Source of the DNA: Symbiodinium microadriaticum | Taxonomy: Eukaryota > Sar > Dinophyceae > Suessiales > Symbiodiniaceae | Assembly (NCBI GenBank): GCA_001939145.1 | Contig: LSRX01000343.1 | Span: 414,457-478,456 of the forward strand | Direction: 5' to 3' | Length of the DNA: 64,000 nucleotides | Part shown: positions 10,246 through 20,892 of the stretch, one piece after another | How positions within the stretch are numbered: position 1 is the first letter of the stretch | How the letters are laid out: each line of letters starts with the position of its first letter | Made by a program: the position numbers and the translations under genes | The notes under the pieces: generated by a model | The model's database searches: none | Told to the model about the DNA's origin: nothing | The model's input: only the letters and a program-made list of their open reading frames with translations

Positions 10246-10828
10246 ACTTCAGTTACTGGTGCTTGGGTTTAAGGGTTCAGGGCTTAGGGTTTAGGGTTTT
10301 GGAGGCAAGGAACACCGAAATGGTAGAGGTAGTTCGTTTGGCCCTAGATTAGACTTAGTGGTGTTTGAGTGTAGGGTTTAAGGTCTAGGGCTATATATGG
10401 GTGTCTTTCAGATTCGCTGCTGCAAAATGTTCTGGATAGCTAGCCGCACAGGACAGCAAGACCAACACAATCTCCAAAACCTATAGATTGCAGCCAGAAC
10501 TAGGTAAACATCATTGGAAAATCGTATCCCTGCAGCATGTAAGCCTCTAACAAGACATCAACACAACTTATGAACTGCTTGAGCTAGCAGGAGAAACGCG
10601 CTAAACCATAAACCCTAAACCGCCTAGCTTTTGGGCGTCTCTTTGTACGGAAACTCCAGATCTCGCTCTGCATCCTGGGTCCTGCGCCCGACCCAAACTA
10701 AAAGGGTTTATTTATAGGACTTAAGTTAAGGGCGGGTTTCGGATATATAGGATTAAGAGTTTAGGCATTAGGATATATGGTTTAAGGCTTAAGGGCTTAG
10801 GGCCTAGGGTTTGGGGCCACGGTTCCAG

Positions 10829-11253
10829 ACCCCTTCACCACAAAACTTGAACGAGCGCAGTCTCAAGACATGTCGGTCTTAACTTCGTTCTGCTCAGAAC
10901 TGGCGCAGGAAGCGACCTGAACCGGCCAGCACACCCCACACATCGACGCATAGCCTTTCTTCTTGCAGGTTTCCCACCTCTTAGAATTCTGCCGCACGTG
11001 AAACACCCTAGCCTGAACTTGACCAGGGAACACATTGGGAAGACCTTGCAGTCTGAATCGCCAAACCCTATTCAGCCCTCACCCTCAAGCAGAATTCCAC
11101 AAATCCCCCAACGCTTAAACCCTAACTCGCTCATCGGCCGCCTGAAAGCGTAGGTCTGACGATAAGTAGTCCGAATGCAAGACCATTCCTTGGTCATGAG
11201 AAGGGACGCGCTCTTGAAGACCTCTTGAGGCTTGAGTTTCAAGGAAGTCGAGG
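10829..11253 (+). CDS. three exons of an unidentified plus-strand gene
   Basis: Exons 10829-10908, 10969-10997 and 11182-11253 join in phase. They read TTKLERAQSQDMSVLTSF, then VSHLLEFCR, then PFLGHEKGRALEDLLRLEF. The second exon follows a good polypyrimidine acceptor (CTTTCTTCTTGCAG). The first intron is only 60 bp and needs a GA donor (GCGCAG before GAAGCG); the second has GT. The last block ends before GTGATA. The product looks helical. No family was recognised. Confidence 0.5.
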
Positions 11254-11649
11254 GTGATATGATACAAAGGATACAATGTTTAGGGTTTAGGGTTGTTGAG
11301 CTGAGAGTTTTTCCCGGCTGAGGGCTTTAAGACCCTGGGGTTGTAGAGCCACGAACCCTACGTGCTTATGCTACTTCGATTTACACCTACAGCCTGAACC
11401 ACTAATTGATGACCTAACTAGGCCGTTGCCTTATACTGAACCAAGAACTTTAAACGCTCTGAAGCCTAAAACTCCTAAAACCTTAAACCCGTATAAATAA
11501 TCCGAAAAGCATAAACCCTAAGTGATTCATTCTGCTCAAGGTAAATACTTAATATAACCCTACATCCTGAACACTTAAGTACTTAACTAAGTAACTACAT
11601 ATTACCTTATACTGCACTCTCAAGCCTTCAACCTCGAACCTCAAGACCC

Positions 11650-12831
11650 GACTGCAGCCTCTGTGATGCCTTCATCTGGCACATGTTGTTCCATGTCCTG
11701 CAGAGCACGCAAAGCACTGCAGAACAGACTCACGGCTTGATCACATAACTCTGCATCTTGTGGCTCCAACCGCAGCTAGACTGCAAGTTCCGAAATCATC
11801 GGCAGCATTGTGCAGCTGCTGACGCAGAACTCCAACGCCTCTGCATCCTGCTCTGTCTGCAGGAAAGGCTTCAAAGAAATTCCATAGGCTTTGCAATCAA
11901 AGCCTTCAGAAGATCTGCAAGCTTCACAGGTGCTGCAGGACCGCCATCAAATCTGCAGGCTTCACTGGTGCTGCATGACCATCTTCAACAGGGCAGAATT
12001 TCTGCTGCTGCAGAAGGCCTTCAATCTCTGTCGTCCTGTTCTGCAAGGCCGCCTGCAACACTGCAAAGGCAAAGTGCAGATCTGAACGGCCTGCAAGCGT
12101 CTTCATCTCCTGCAATCTCGGGGGGCTCCAGCAGGCCGCAGGAACCTTCTCCAACATCGTCTTCAAGGCAACCTCCAGCTCTTTATCCGTCATCTGCAGG
12201 AGGAAGTCTCTGCACACCGTCAGGCCGTCAGGAGTGCTTCTCCCGGAAACATCGTCCACCAGAGCTCCAAGTCTGCAGACTGCTGCAGCCCCATCTGCCC
12301 ATCTGCGCAGCTGGACTCCAGCACCCCTGTCGATGGTACTCCAGGACGCACTGCACACAGTGACGACTGCAATCCTTCAAAAGGCCGGACTTCAAGTCCT
12401 GCCGTAGCTCCAGGCACCGGAGTGCCTCCAAGCCACTCTGCTTGGTCGACTGCATGTCGGTCTGCGCACTATTTCCGCATGCCGGAGGTGGTGGCCCTGG
12501 GCATGTGCTTTGAGAAGGAGTTGAGGGCGACTTGGGATTTCAATCCTACACCAGTCTTCCCATCATTGTCCGGGAGCTGTTGTCTTCTCGAGTTTTCGGA
12601 AGCTTGGTGCTTGTGCAGGACTCCTCCTCTTCCACACCTTGATGGAAGGCTGCGTCCGTGAAAACTGCTCCAGGCCTGCATGGCCCGCATGGTTCCTGCT
12701 GGAGCTCTTAGCGCCTGCAAAAGTGCGGTTTCTACATAACCGCACTCAAAACTGTTTGCTGCACACAGAACTGTACTTGCTTCTACAGACAGCACTACAG
12801 GAACCGCAAGCCCTAAGCATCGACACAGCAT
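11650..12831 (-). CDS. multi-exon minus-strand gene or pseudogene in a TGCAG-rich island
   Basis: Coding-like minus-strand blocks: 12475-12640 (HKHQASENSRRQQLPDNDGK), 11924-12193 starting MTDKELEVALKTMLEKVP, and about 11650-11860 (EQDAEALEFCVSSC and DAELCDQAVSLFCSALRALQ). Most lie after CTGCAG, a good acceptor. A tandem duplication of about 35-39 bp inside (HAAPVKPADLMAVL, then PAAPVKLADLLKAL) shifts the frame, and one in-frame TAG interrupts the last block. Real exons with recent damage, or a pseudogene, fit best. No domain was recognised. Confidence 0.45.
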
Positions 12832-12839
12832 GCTGCAGC

Positions 12840-13720
12840 AACACAGTTTCCTGCGTAATTGCCAGCTGCAAGCAAAAAGACCTGCTACTGCAACGCGAGC
12901 TGCTCTTCATTGTCATAGCCGTCTGTCATTACTCGTGGACGCTTTGCCCCTCTAAGGTTTGATGTTCCAACAGGCACCACCTGATGGACCTTCAAGATTC
13001 AGAGGGTCGCACTGTCCACCAGGAATGACCAACGGCTACGACAGTGTCCAGTGTATCACTGCCTCCAGCACAGTTGCTTCAGGCTCTGATGCTGCACAGA
13101 AGCTCCAAGCAAGAAGACCTGCTATTGCACCGCACCACTCCAGCCCTGCTGCATTTCTCTACCCGTCTCCAACTGCACAGGTGGCTGCTGACTGCAAACT
13201 GCATCTCTGCAACTTCACCTTCTGCTGGGGACTGCAAAGGCAGACTGTCTCTGCTGCACAGGTAGAACTGCACTTGCTTCAACAGACAACTGCAACCCTC
13301 GGCACAAACACGGCAAGCTGCAGTTGCACTGCTTCCTGCAAGGTTGCTCCATGCTACGGCAACCGCACCTCCTACTGCATTCCTCCCTGCAAACTACCTT
13401 GCCTCTGCAGCCATGACTGCCAAAATGACGGCTGCAACAAGCAAAGGCTGCAAAATGCTGGCCCTGCAACCTGCTGGCTCTGCATCTGCTGTCTCTTCTA
13501 GCTGGCTGCTACACCTGCATCCTTCTGTCTCTGCAACTACGCAGCTCTATACTGACTACACCTTGCTCTGACCAAACTGCACTACTGCTGTGTCTGCTGC
13601 AATGCCCTGCATGGGCCTTTCAAGCTGCAAAGACTGTCGGCTCCAAACTGCAAGAGCCTGCTGCCTCTGCAAAAGCCGTCTCTGCATTGGTCAAAGCCTG
13701 CACAGAGCCTGCAGTGCTTA
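12840..13720. repeat. TGCA-rich low-complexity island without a convincing gene
   Basis: CTGCA, TGCAA and TGCAG pentamers recur every few to about twenty bases on the plus strand. A 180-codon plus frame (12959-13501) is Cys/Ala/Thr-rich as expected from this bias and is not accepted as a gene. Confidence 0.6.
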
Positions 13721-13724
13721 CTAC

Positions 13725-14075
13725 TTACGACTCACGACTTACTACTTACCACTTAGTACTTATTACTTATTACTTACTACTTACTGCTTACTACTTACTA
13801 CTTACTACTTACTCTTACTGCTTACTGCTTACTGCTTACTGCTTACTGCTTACTGCTTGCTGCTTGCTTAATATTTACTTAATACTTACTTACTGCCTGT
13901 TACTTGCTACTTAGTTACTATTTGGTTATAACTACTTAGTTATTACTTGCCTACTAGTTACTAATTACTTACTGCTTACTTACTATTCACTTACTTAATA
14001 CTTACTTTCTGCTTGCTTTTACTACTTAATTACTACTTACTAGACTTACTTACTACTTACTACTTACTGACCCCA
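13725..14075. repeat. TACTTACT / TTACTGCT degenerate repeat tract
   Basis: About 350 bp of TTACT-based repeats (ACTTACTACTTACT, TTACTGCTTACTGCT), which grade out of the TGCA-rich island. Leu/Thr/Tyr-rich frames here are artefacts. Confidence 0.85.
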
Positions 14076-14130
14076 AAAAATTTACAAACTCTGGCTTATA
14101 AATACAGGGGGGAGGGGCCCACTATTACAG

Positions 14131-14422
14131 AGCACAGACGGATTATTGACGACGTAGATGAGAAATGCGAAGGACGCAAACGGTTCTCATCATCGACGGC
14201 GCTAGGTTTCTAATTAGCGTATGATCGCAGGACAAGAGCCCTCGACGAACAACCTTAGCATCCTCGGCTGATTACCTACACCCTCCTTCTACCCTTCTAC
14301 CTCTTTTAGACCCTAAAAACCTGCTGTTAGGGATACATTCTAAACCCTAAACACTGAACCCTAACTAGAGCAGCCTTCGTGTCGAGCATTGACAAACAAC
14401 TGGTTGCGGGCGAGCTTCGCAG
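14131..14422 (+). CDS. two exons of an unidentified plus-strand gene
   Basis: Exon 14131-14205 (ITEHRRIIDDVDEKCEGRKR) ends CTAG before GTTTCT. Exon 14374-14422 (FVSSIDKQLVAGELR) lies between GAGCAG and a strong donor, CGCAG before GTAGAG. Phases agree (one base plus two). Directly after the donor a different frame is also coding-like (ELVLGILKRRQV then stop), so an alternative splice or a frameshift is possible. No family was recognised. Confidence 0.5.
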
Positions 14423-14809
14423 GTAGAGCTGGTGCTGGGCATCCTGAAGCGGCGTCAAGTATAAGGGCCATCATAATTAGAATAGGGTTCCTTTAAGAGT
14501 TCCTTGACGGGTACCAGGCAGAAGTGTCGCAAGTTAAATTCAGGGAGGCCTAAAGTTACGACACCTGGGAGGTCTACGACCACAGCGGCGACAAGGTCGG
14601 TGGATCTTCCACTAACATTCTCGTTATATGGCTGCTGGCGTTACCACAAACAGACCGCATTTCCCTCCACTGCGCGTCTCGCGCCCGGAGATGGACCACG
14701 GACTACCCACTCGTCTTAGAACAGAGGTTTTTGATGCGCTTCCCGGCACGGGGCCACGGCATGGACTTCAGAAGACCACAATCATCCACTATCCTTCCTT
14801 CTTGTCCAC

Positions 14810-15196
14810 TCAGCAGCAGTTCATCATGAACGGCGGGCCGACCCGCAACTGCCATCCATGCCAATCCGCGGTCGCTGTGTTCTCCGCCGCGGCCTGCGGA
14901 GGGACCAGGCAGGCTGCAGAACCCATGTCGTACTCGCCTTCGACCGCAGAAGGCTTTGAGGCCCTTGCGATTTCATTCTCGGGCTCGGAGCCGTCTGCCT
15001 CATCCCACCATGGGACATCATCCGGGGTGCCCGTAAAGCAGCCTCCGGGCTCAGTGTTAGGAACACCAGGTTCATCTCCCAGCTCGTGTGTCCGGTTCCA
15101 CCATTGCTCTGCTACCAGTGCATCGCTATGTCTGCTCTTGCTGTTCTCCTTGTCAAGACGAGTGTCAGTGCTAGCTGCCATGGCTATCGATATCAC
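14810..15196 (-). CDS. acidic, Trp-containing protein of about 128 residues or first exon
   Basis: The minus frame runs from MISIAMAASTDTRLDKEN through WWNRTHELGDEPGVP and DDVPWWDEADGSEPENE to a Cys-Cys end. Its acidic, varied composition is more gene-like than the overlapping 217-codon plus frame (14628-15281). Further minus coding-like sequence continues to about 14490 (GRSTDLVAAVVVDLPG), so the apparent stop may be intronic. No domain was recognised. Confidence 0.45.
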   Translation of the reverse strand: MISIAMAASTDTRLDKENSKSRHSDALVAEQWWNRTHELGDEPGVPNTEPGGCFTGTPDDVPWWDEADGSEPENEIARASKPSAVEGEYDMGSAACLVPPQAAAENTATADWHGWQLRVGPPFMMNCC

Positions 15197-15430
15197 TACT
15201 ACTGCATTGGTTTACATTTCTGTGACTGGAACTAACAGTTACTGCTGCTTTTACCTATTACGCTTCGTACAAGCATGGTGAGAATCACATGCGCAGGCCC
15301 TCCAGCCAAACCACTACTGCTGTCAGCAGCGCTTACTACTATTGCCCTTTTACCGCACCGCTGCTGTTATCACTACGACGGTTTTCACTCTCGTAACTTG
15401 TTACCCAAATCTTAAACTAAACCCAAAAAG

Positions 15431-15531
15431 CTGAGACCTCAATCGCTGATTCTTCTGTGCGCCTGTTCGGAGATGACAACTTGCTGGCTCCAGACCTCTG
15501 CAGCACTGCTCGGAAGAGAGTTTATGGTTGA
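15431..15531 (+). CDS. exon, unidentified
   Basis: After CCCAAAAAG the plus strand reads ETSIADSSVRLFGDDNLLAP, then DLCSTARKRVYG and TGA. A GT donor at 15520 would make it internal. It may belong with the exons at 14131-14422, but linkage is untested. Confidence 0.45.
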
Positions 15532-15676
15532 GTCTTGTTGGCGGTGGTTTCGGATTTAAATAGCGTGTACTTTTTATTGGTTAGGCTTCAATCAAGGGCC
15601 TTTCAGGGTTCATTGAGGTACTTCCCAGCCTAGGGCTGAGGTGCCAGCAGTTTCCACGGATCAAAATCTTCCGTGA

Positions 15677-15715
15677 GATAGAGAGAGACAGAGAGAGGAG
15701 AGAGAGAGAGAAGGG
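15677..15715. repeat. GA microsatellite
   Basis: A purine run of GAGAGA with interruptions. Confidence 0.9.
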
Positions 15716-15853
15716 AAGAAGCCAATAAAACGCTCAGAAATGAACAGCCGTAATGCTTCTACGAAGGGCAATGCGTTTTGTGATCTATAGGCTTGAGAGC
15801 GTGGTTTCAGGTTGTTTAGCGTCTAGGATGGTTTAGGGATCCGGGTCTCGCAG

Positions 15854-15913
15854 GTTCAGGAACATGTCGGCTTCAGGCATCAGACACATGCTCGCTCTCT
15901 CATCGAGCTTGAA
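15854..15913 (+). CDS. possible exon
   Basis: After CTCGCAG the plus strand reads VQEHVGFRHQTHARSLIELE. A similar DNA phrase (RACATGTCGGYYTT) recurs at about 10220 and 10868, perhaps a shared short exon or repeat. Confidence 0.35.
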
Positions 15914-16128
15914 CCCCCAACCAAAACCCAAAACCTGAAACATGAAACCCTGAACCCTACATCGACATCAATCCGGCATTGCTCAGGATACGAGACCCCC
16001 GATTAAAATCCCTAGACCCTGAACCAAGAATGGTGGCTTCGACAAGTGCTAATAACTGTACTAGCATAGACTCCGCAACCCTCGACCCTATGCTACGGCC
16101 CCTCTATTAAGCTCTAAACCCTAAACCC

Positions 16129-16195
16129 TGGACGTCCATGACCGGAAGGTCCGGGCGGATACAATGGTGGACTTGAGGCCGAAATCGATGGGCAC
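16129..16195 (-). CDS. possible exon
   Basis: After a CTAAACAG acceptor the minus strand reads VPIDFGLKSTIVSARTFRSW. The plus strand is also open (DVHDRKVRADTMVDLRPKS), so the strand is uncertain. Confidence 0.35.
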
Positions 16196-16629
16196 CTGTT
16201 TAGGGGCCTAGGTTTTAGGGGCTTATGGGGTGGAAAGTTTAGGATTTAGGGTTCAATTGCTTACGGCGGGAAATAAGGGTTTGGGGAGCGCAGGTTTCGG
16301 GTATTAGTTCGGGCAGGGAACCCTAAACACCTAAATTGAATTCTAAAATCAAGCTTACACCCTCAAGCATGCAGGCCCTAAACCCTGCACCCCCATCCCT
16401 TTTACTAGCCGACTTGTTGAGGTGTTGGGCACCTGCCCAACGGACAGTACCTAGGGCTCAACACTGGGGCCCAAAGGGGTTTGTACTTCTGGGTCCTTGG
16501 GGCTAAGTTTACGATTTGAGCTTTGGGTTTAGTAAGGGATTTGGATTTAGATATTTCGGGGTTCAGGGTTCAGGGTTTGCGGGCTCCGGGCGCTTACATG
16601 GAGTTTAGAGGTTTGGGCTCTTTCTCCAG

Positions 16630-16695
16630 TACAAGCCGGCAGACTTGAAACCTGTTTCCTTGCACATAGCAATTTACTATGCAATGACAAAATGA
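16630..16695 (+). CDS. terminal exon, unidentified
   Basis: After TTTCTCCAG the plus strand reads YKPADLKPVSLHIAIYYAMT, then Lys and TGA. The good acceptor and in-frame stop suggest a 3' exon; the rest of the gene was not traced. Confidence 0.4.
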   Translation, partial: YKPADLKPVSLHIAIYYAMTK

Positions 16696-16832
16696 GCTAG
16701 CATGTTTCGGTTAGCAGCATTGCTATTCAGGGCTTCGGGCAAGTATGGTTGAAAGTTCAAGGCTACTTCGCTGCTTTCCATAATCCATGCCGCTGCCATG
16801 CCGCCTGTCCAGATACTCTACCCTGAGTTGTC

Positions 16833-17096
16833 CTAGGACTTGAGGATATAAAGGTGACGTCCTTCGAAAGAACCCCCAACTTCGATGCAACCAGAAATGC
16901 ACTCTATCATGCGGTCACTTGCATCAAGGAGACCCCTCAAAATAGAAAGCCGAAGCGCTACATGGGCCTTAGAGTCCAAAATCAGACCCAAACACCGCAC
17001 CCCAAAACCATACGCCACATTGTCCCGAAGATGGCCTTGATACTGGTCCATCGGGACTGAGTGACCGGTTGCAGGTTGCGCTGTACCTGCGACCAA
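16833..17096 (-). CDS. hypothetical protein, 87 residues
   Basis: A complete minus frame from ATG to stop with protein-like central sequence (HLRDNVAYGFGVRCLGLILD, then ILRGLLDASDRMIECISG). Composition is balanced, with hydrophobic helices. It could be an exon extended by chance. No domain was recognised. Confidence 0.4.
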   Translation of the reverse strand: MVAGTAQPATGHSVPMDQYQGHLRDNVAYGFGVRCLGLILDSKAHVALRLSILRGLLDASDRMIECISGCIEVGGSFEGRHLYILKS

Positions 17097-17140
17097 TCCA
17101 GAACGAACAAACGAGGACCGGGTGCAAGACTAAAGTAATG

Positions 17141-17240
17141 TAGGGGCCTAAATAATTACCAATTCTCTTTTGGGGGGGTTCCTTATTACAATCATAGTAC
17201 AGTGGGCCCCAAAACCCTATTGTAATTTTTAAGGCTCCTA
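17141..17240. mobile_element. short inverted-repeat element, GGGGCCTTAATAATT family
   Basis: TAGGGGCCTAAATAATTACC at the left pairs imperfectly with the right end TAATTTTTAAGGCTCCTA. The interior holds GGGGGGGTTCCTTATTA and GGGCCCCAAAACCCTATT, which are also mutually inverted. About 100 bp with no coding capacity, fitting a MITE-like element. Confidence 0.65.
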
Positions 17241-17300
17241 TATTAGGGGTCTACATAGTTTTCAACAAGGTCTGCCATGGAATATACTTGTAAACTATAA

Positions 17301-17498
17301 TTGGAGCTATTTTGCTTGGTGGTCCAGAGGATGTTTACACTGCTGGCAGCTAGTGTTGACAGAGAGCTGGACAGTGACCTTGAATACATTGAGCTACGTA
17401 ATTCTTGTACACACCAAACAGCGCAAACGAGGTTCGAAGCCGTTCATGACGTTCATCCAACGGCCAAAGTAGCAATGCAGAACTTCGACATACTGTAA
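17301..17498 (+). CDS. hypothetical small frame or exon
   Basis: A plus frame starting MELFCLVVQRMFTLLAASVD, with the acidic stretch DRELDSDLEYIELR. A GT donor follows ELR at about 17398. It follows a MITE-like element. Support is composition only. Confidence 0.35.
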   Translation: MELFCLVVQRMFTLLAASVDRELDSDLEYIELRNSCTHQTAQTRFEAVHDVHPTAKVAMQNFDIL

Positions 17499-17640
17499 CT
17501 ATTAGTAGCGATGAAACGGGGTGTGAAATCCCAATCAGAACGTTTAGCTTAAGTTTACGGCTTTTGGGGTTTAGGGTCTCCGTGCGGGGGGNGGGGGGGT
17601 TTAAGGTTTAGGGGTTTAGGGTGTAGGGCTGCTAAGAGCG

Positions 17641-17719
17641 TTGCGTAAAGGAAGGGAGGATGTCAGGGAAGCGGCAGCAAAAGACTTGCCCATAGTAGTA
17701 GCAATTAGTAGTAGTAGTT

Positions 17720-17765
<46 letters not shown>

Positions 17766-17766
17766 C

Positions 17767-17807
<41 letters not shown>

Positions 17808-17870
17808 CAGCAGCAGCAGCAGCTGTAGTAGTAGTTGTTGTTGTTGTTGGTCTTGTGGGTGTTGTTATAG
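17641..17870. repeat. (GTA)n, GCA and GTT triplet tract
   Basis: GTA triplets grade into GCA and then GTT triplets. Upstream, a short coding-like block on plus (KGREDVREAAAKDLP) abuts the repeat, so a poly-Ser protein is possible, but an intron starting at GTAGTA is equally likely. Confidence 0.85.
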
Positions 17871-18009
17871 TAGCAGCCCGATCGGACTTTTGCGCCGCAG
17901 TTGCCCATCGGCTATGGCGCCTCGTTGTGAGGCGGCCTTTTGAGCATCCGGTTCAAGATGATTGGCTCCGGTCCAAGATTCGGAGGGGGTGGGGTCTCGG
18001 CTTCGGGGT

Positions 18010-18198
18010 TTAGGGTTCATTGAGGCGGCTGGACGAATGACGAATGCTACACATAGCAGTCAAAACAGCGGCGTCTAATATCTGTAGCACCACTACTGCT
18101 CGGAGTAGCTTGCCACTATTCACAGGAAGAAAGTCCAAAAAACGATGGAAATGTTGAACGTCAGGCGTAACGGCTTCAGAGACGGAAGTGATTTCCAA
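18010..18198 (-). CDS. probable terminal exon, unidentified
   Basis: The minus strand reads TSVSEAVTPDVQHFHRFLDF, then LPVNSGKLLRAVVVLQILD, ending in a stop after RLNEP. Composition is protein-like. It overlaps the start of a plus frame at 18145-18420; only one is likely real. Confidence 0.4.
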   Translation of the reverse strand: MEITSVSEAVTPDVQHFHRFLDFLPVNSGKLLRAVVVLQILDAAVLTAMCSIRHSSSRLNEP

Positions 18199-18420
18199 AC
18201 CCCCATTTGGAAAGCAGCCCTGTCAGGAGAACAACCAGACAAAGGGTCGAGGGCTTATGGTTTAGGCTTTAGCGATTGGGGTTATCTCACGATGGTTACA
18301 AGCCTCCGACATGTCTTGATCCTCTGCCACGCCTATACGATTGCCTTCCCACCGGAAATGCCAGGTCTTGCACCCATGATTAAAACAAACAGCATGTTCA
18401 ATAATGCCTTTGGTGTCTAG
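18145..18420 (+). CDS. hypothetical frame, 91 codons
   Basis: The plus frame MEMLNVRRNGFRDGSDFQTP ends with PGLAPMIKTNSMFNNAFGV. No splice sites or domain support it beyond composition. It is an alternative to the minus exon at 18010-18198 where they overlap. Confidence 0.3.
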   Translation: MEMLNVRRNGFRDGSDFQTPIWKAALSGEQPDKGSRAYGLGFSDWGYLTMVTSLRHVLILCHAYTIAFPPEMPGLAPMIKTNSMFNNAFGV

Positions 18421-18622
18421 TACAACTTATCCTCAAGCCCTAAACCTTAAATATACCACAACAAGGAAACTGCCTGAAGGACAGCAGCCTTGTTTGAAGC
18501 AGTTACAGAGCTGGGAGGGGGGCGGTTTGGGGTTCATGCTTTGCGGTGGCGGGCTTGAGCATATAAAGACCTACAGCAATACAGGATGATAGGTATTGCT
18601 TCCACTACAGGCAGACTTCTTC

Positions 18623-18811
18623 CTAACTTGCTTGAAGGGCGGCTATTTGCCTCAGAGACTTGACATGCCCATGGGAAAGCGCCATGTGATGGTGCTGCTG
18701 GTTTAACCACTGGCTTCCGCCGCAGCGATCGTGATGCTTCTGCAGAGCACTCTTGTCGGAGATGCACCGCAGAAAGGAGAAAGGGAAGGATCTCCCTAGC
18801 CCTTCTCCCAT
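18623..18811 (-). CDS. hypothetical His-rich frame, 62 codons
   Basis: The minus frame includes DKSALQKHHDRCGG and LNQQHHHMALSHGHVKSL. One overlapping minus frame is equally open. Weakly supported. Confidence 0.25.
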   Translation of the reverse strand: MGEGLGRSFPFSFLRCISDKSALQKHHDRCGGSQWLNQQHHHMALSHGHVKSLRQIAALQAS

Positions 18812-18819
18812 GCTTCTAA

Positions 18820-20010
18820 AACTCCCCCATTCTTGGGGTCATCCCTGGCAAACTCTGCAACCGGGGCTTCTTGTGGGCAAAAGTGGAGGGACCTTCAGTT
18901 GATGTGGGTCCTGCCAAAATCTGATACGCGTTCTGTTCGCACTTCCACCACTAACTTAACTGTGGGTCTAAAGGCAAGGATGACGAACTAGTCCTCAGCT
19001 TCGGAGTTTACAGACTCAATTATTGATGCCAGCAGCAGCAAAACCAACAGTAGTGGTTGTGGCTGTAGTAGGAGCAGAAAGAATAATCGCAATTGGAGTC
19101 CTCTCGCTAGCACTGACAGATGGTACTGGTACTGGTCGTTGTAGTGGTAGCAGTGGTGATAGCTGTAGCTGTAGTGCTAGGACTGGCACCGGCTCCGGTT
19201 TATGGTCAGCGATTCCAGACATACCGACAAATGGCATACATTCAGCAATACTCTTGACTAGGAATGCTCGCAGTAGCTGCAGCACTAGCAGTACGAGTTA
19301 CAAGTGCACATATCATACTTGGCACGGCTGCAAAAGCAATGGGACACCATGAATTGAACGGAAGGACCTGTAGACCAGCAATTATCAGCAGCAGCAGCAG
19401 TACAAGATAAACACGGGCACATCTGTTTATGCGAATAACAACAGCCATTGGCCAGAACACCAGTCATCATTCATGACAATGCGAGTAGCAGTTGGCACAA
19501 CTACAACGGCCGCCACATAGTAAGCTGGAAGAACAGTTGTTTTGCTCGCAGCAGCAGCAGCGGCAGCAGCAGCAGAGCCACCTAACAGCGTTACTGCATA
19601 AGTTAATACTTTACCAGACTGATCACCACGATGATCACGACCGTGAAACTAGACTCAACACTGCCCGCGTGGCATGCAAAAAAATTACCCTGGTTGGACT
19701 AGTGGCTGGCGGACGAGCTCTTTCTCTAGGCTCTTTCCTCTGAGATATCAAGCTTTGGCTTAAGTAAGCTAAGGGGTGTGAGCTGCTTCGTTGTTGCAGG
19801 CGTGCCCTGTCACTTCCAGGAGCCGCAACTAAGAAGGAAGCATCAAACCATCGTCACCTGGGTTAGGGGTGTTGGGTCGGTCTAGGGTTTCGGACTTAGC
19901 GTCCAGGGGGATAGAAGCTCAATGCTTGTTGGCCGCAGGTTTAGGTTAGGGCTTAGGGTTCTGTATTGCTGGACTTGGATTTGAAGTCCCCATGCACAGT
20001 CTTTTCCGGG
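18820..20010. other. spacer rich in GTAGTGG and CAG triplet-like sequence
   Basis: Loose GTA/GTG, CAG and ACTGGTACTGG repeats at 19050-19190, with CAG runs at 19385-19400 and 19545-19580. Open frames on both strands are Ser/Ala/Gln- or Thr/Pro-rich as the repeats dictate. No gene is accepted here. Confidence 0.55.
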
Positions 20011-20012
20011 GG

Positions 20013-20111
20013 TTAGATCGTTTTTTGAGCTGCAGCTGACCCTGAACCAGTACTTCCATTAAACGGCTTGAAACTCCTGATGAACATCTCGAAGACCAGG
20101 GCATGAACCAT
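20013..20111 (-). CDS. short exon or small ORF, 32 residues
   Basis: The minus strand reads MVHALVFEMFIRSFKPFNGS followed by TGSGSAAAQKTI and TAA. It sits within a longer 128-codon frame in another phase (19946-20332), but this phase looks more protein-like. Function unknown. Confidence 0.35.
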   Translation of the reverse strand: MVHALVFEMFIRSFKPFNGSTGSGSAAAQKTI

Positions 20112-20639
20112 AGGGTTTTTTGGTGATTATATTGTTTAATCACTTGTAGTAAGGAACCTGAAGGATCTCTGAGACCTTCACAAAAAAACTCACGGGGATA
20201 GCACAAGTTAAGTGAGTATAGACAGTGGCGACGTAGCATGGCCTGCAAGGAATGGTTACAGTGCACCTGACTACTCGGTTGTCGCTCACCTTTTCGATTT
20301 AAGTGAGAGTACCACCAGCCTCCCATCAACATGACGAAAGGAGCAACAAAACAACACCGTGGTTTAGGGTTTAGGCGTGATGGCAGGGAAAGTCATAGCA
20401 GTCAAGATCTCGCTGAGATGCGAAGCAACAGTATCAATATGCCTTCACTGCAACGCGACTCATGCAAAGAACAAACCAGGGACCAATTATGATCTTTCGT
20501 GCTAAAGACCCATGTGATCCGGAATCGTAGAGCCGCTTGGTTGCACAGGCATTGCTGAAAGAGAGCTCGAAACGACACACAGCTCAGTAAAGCGATCCGT
20601 TGGGGCAGCAGAAGGGCCTGTTGCCCGAGACGCCGGTTG

Positions 20640-20892
20640 CCTGAAACCCTAAACTCTAAGACCTAAACCCCTAAACCCTAAACCCCTAACCCCTAAACCC
20701 CTAAACCCCTAAACCCCTAAACCCCTAAACCCTCAAACCCTAAACCCTAAACCCTAAGCCCTAAACCCCTAAACCCTAAACCCCTAACCCCTAAACCCCT
20801 AAACCCCTAAACCCTAAAGCCCTAAAGCCCTAAACCCTAAACCCCTAAACCCCTAAACCCCTAAACCCTTAAACCCTAAACCCTGAACCCTA
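20640..20892. repeat. telomere-like array, about 35 units
   Basis: CCCTAAA and CCCCTAAA units alternate with occasional CTCAAA, AAAGCC and GCCCTAAA variants. It is the longest clean array in the window, all in one orientation. The mixture and flanking unique sequence argue for an interstitial array, not a chromosome end. Confidence 0.93.

Noticed and set aside
12959..13501. 180-codon Cys/Thr-rich plus frame
   Set aside because: Composition follows from the TGCA-rich low-complexity DNA, and no splice sites or domain support it.
14628..15281. 217-codon plus frame
   Set aside because: The minus strand over the same region is more protein-like (acidic, Trp-containing, sensible start), so the plus frame is treated as a shadow.
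20640..20892. True chromosome end
   Set aside because: The array is short, mixed and flanked on both sides by unique sequence, and the window continues for over 40 kb.
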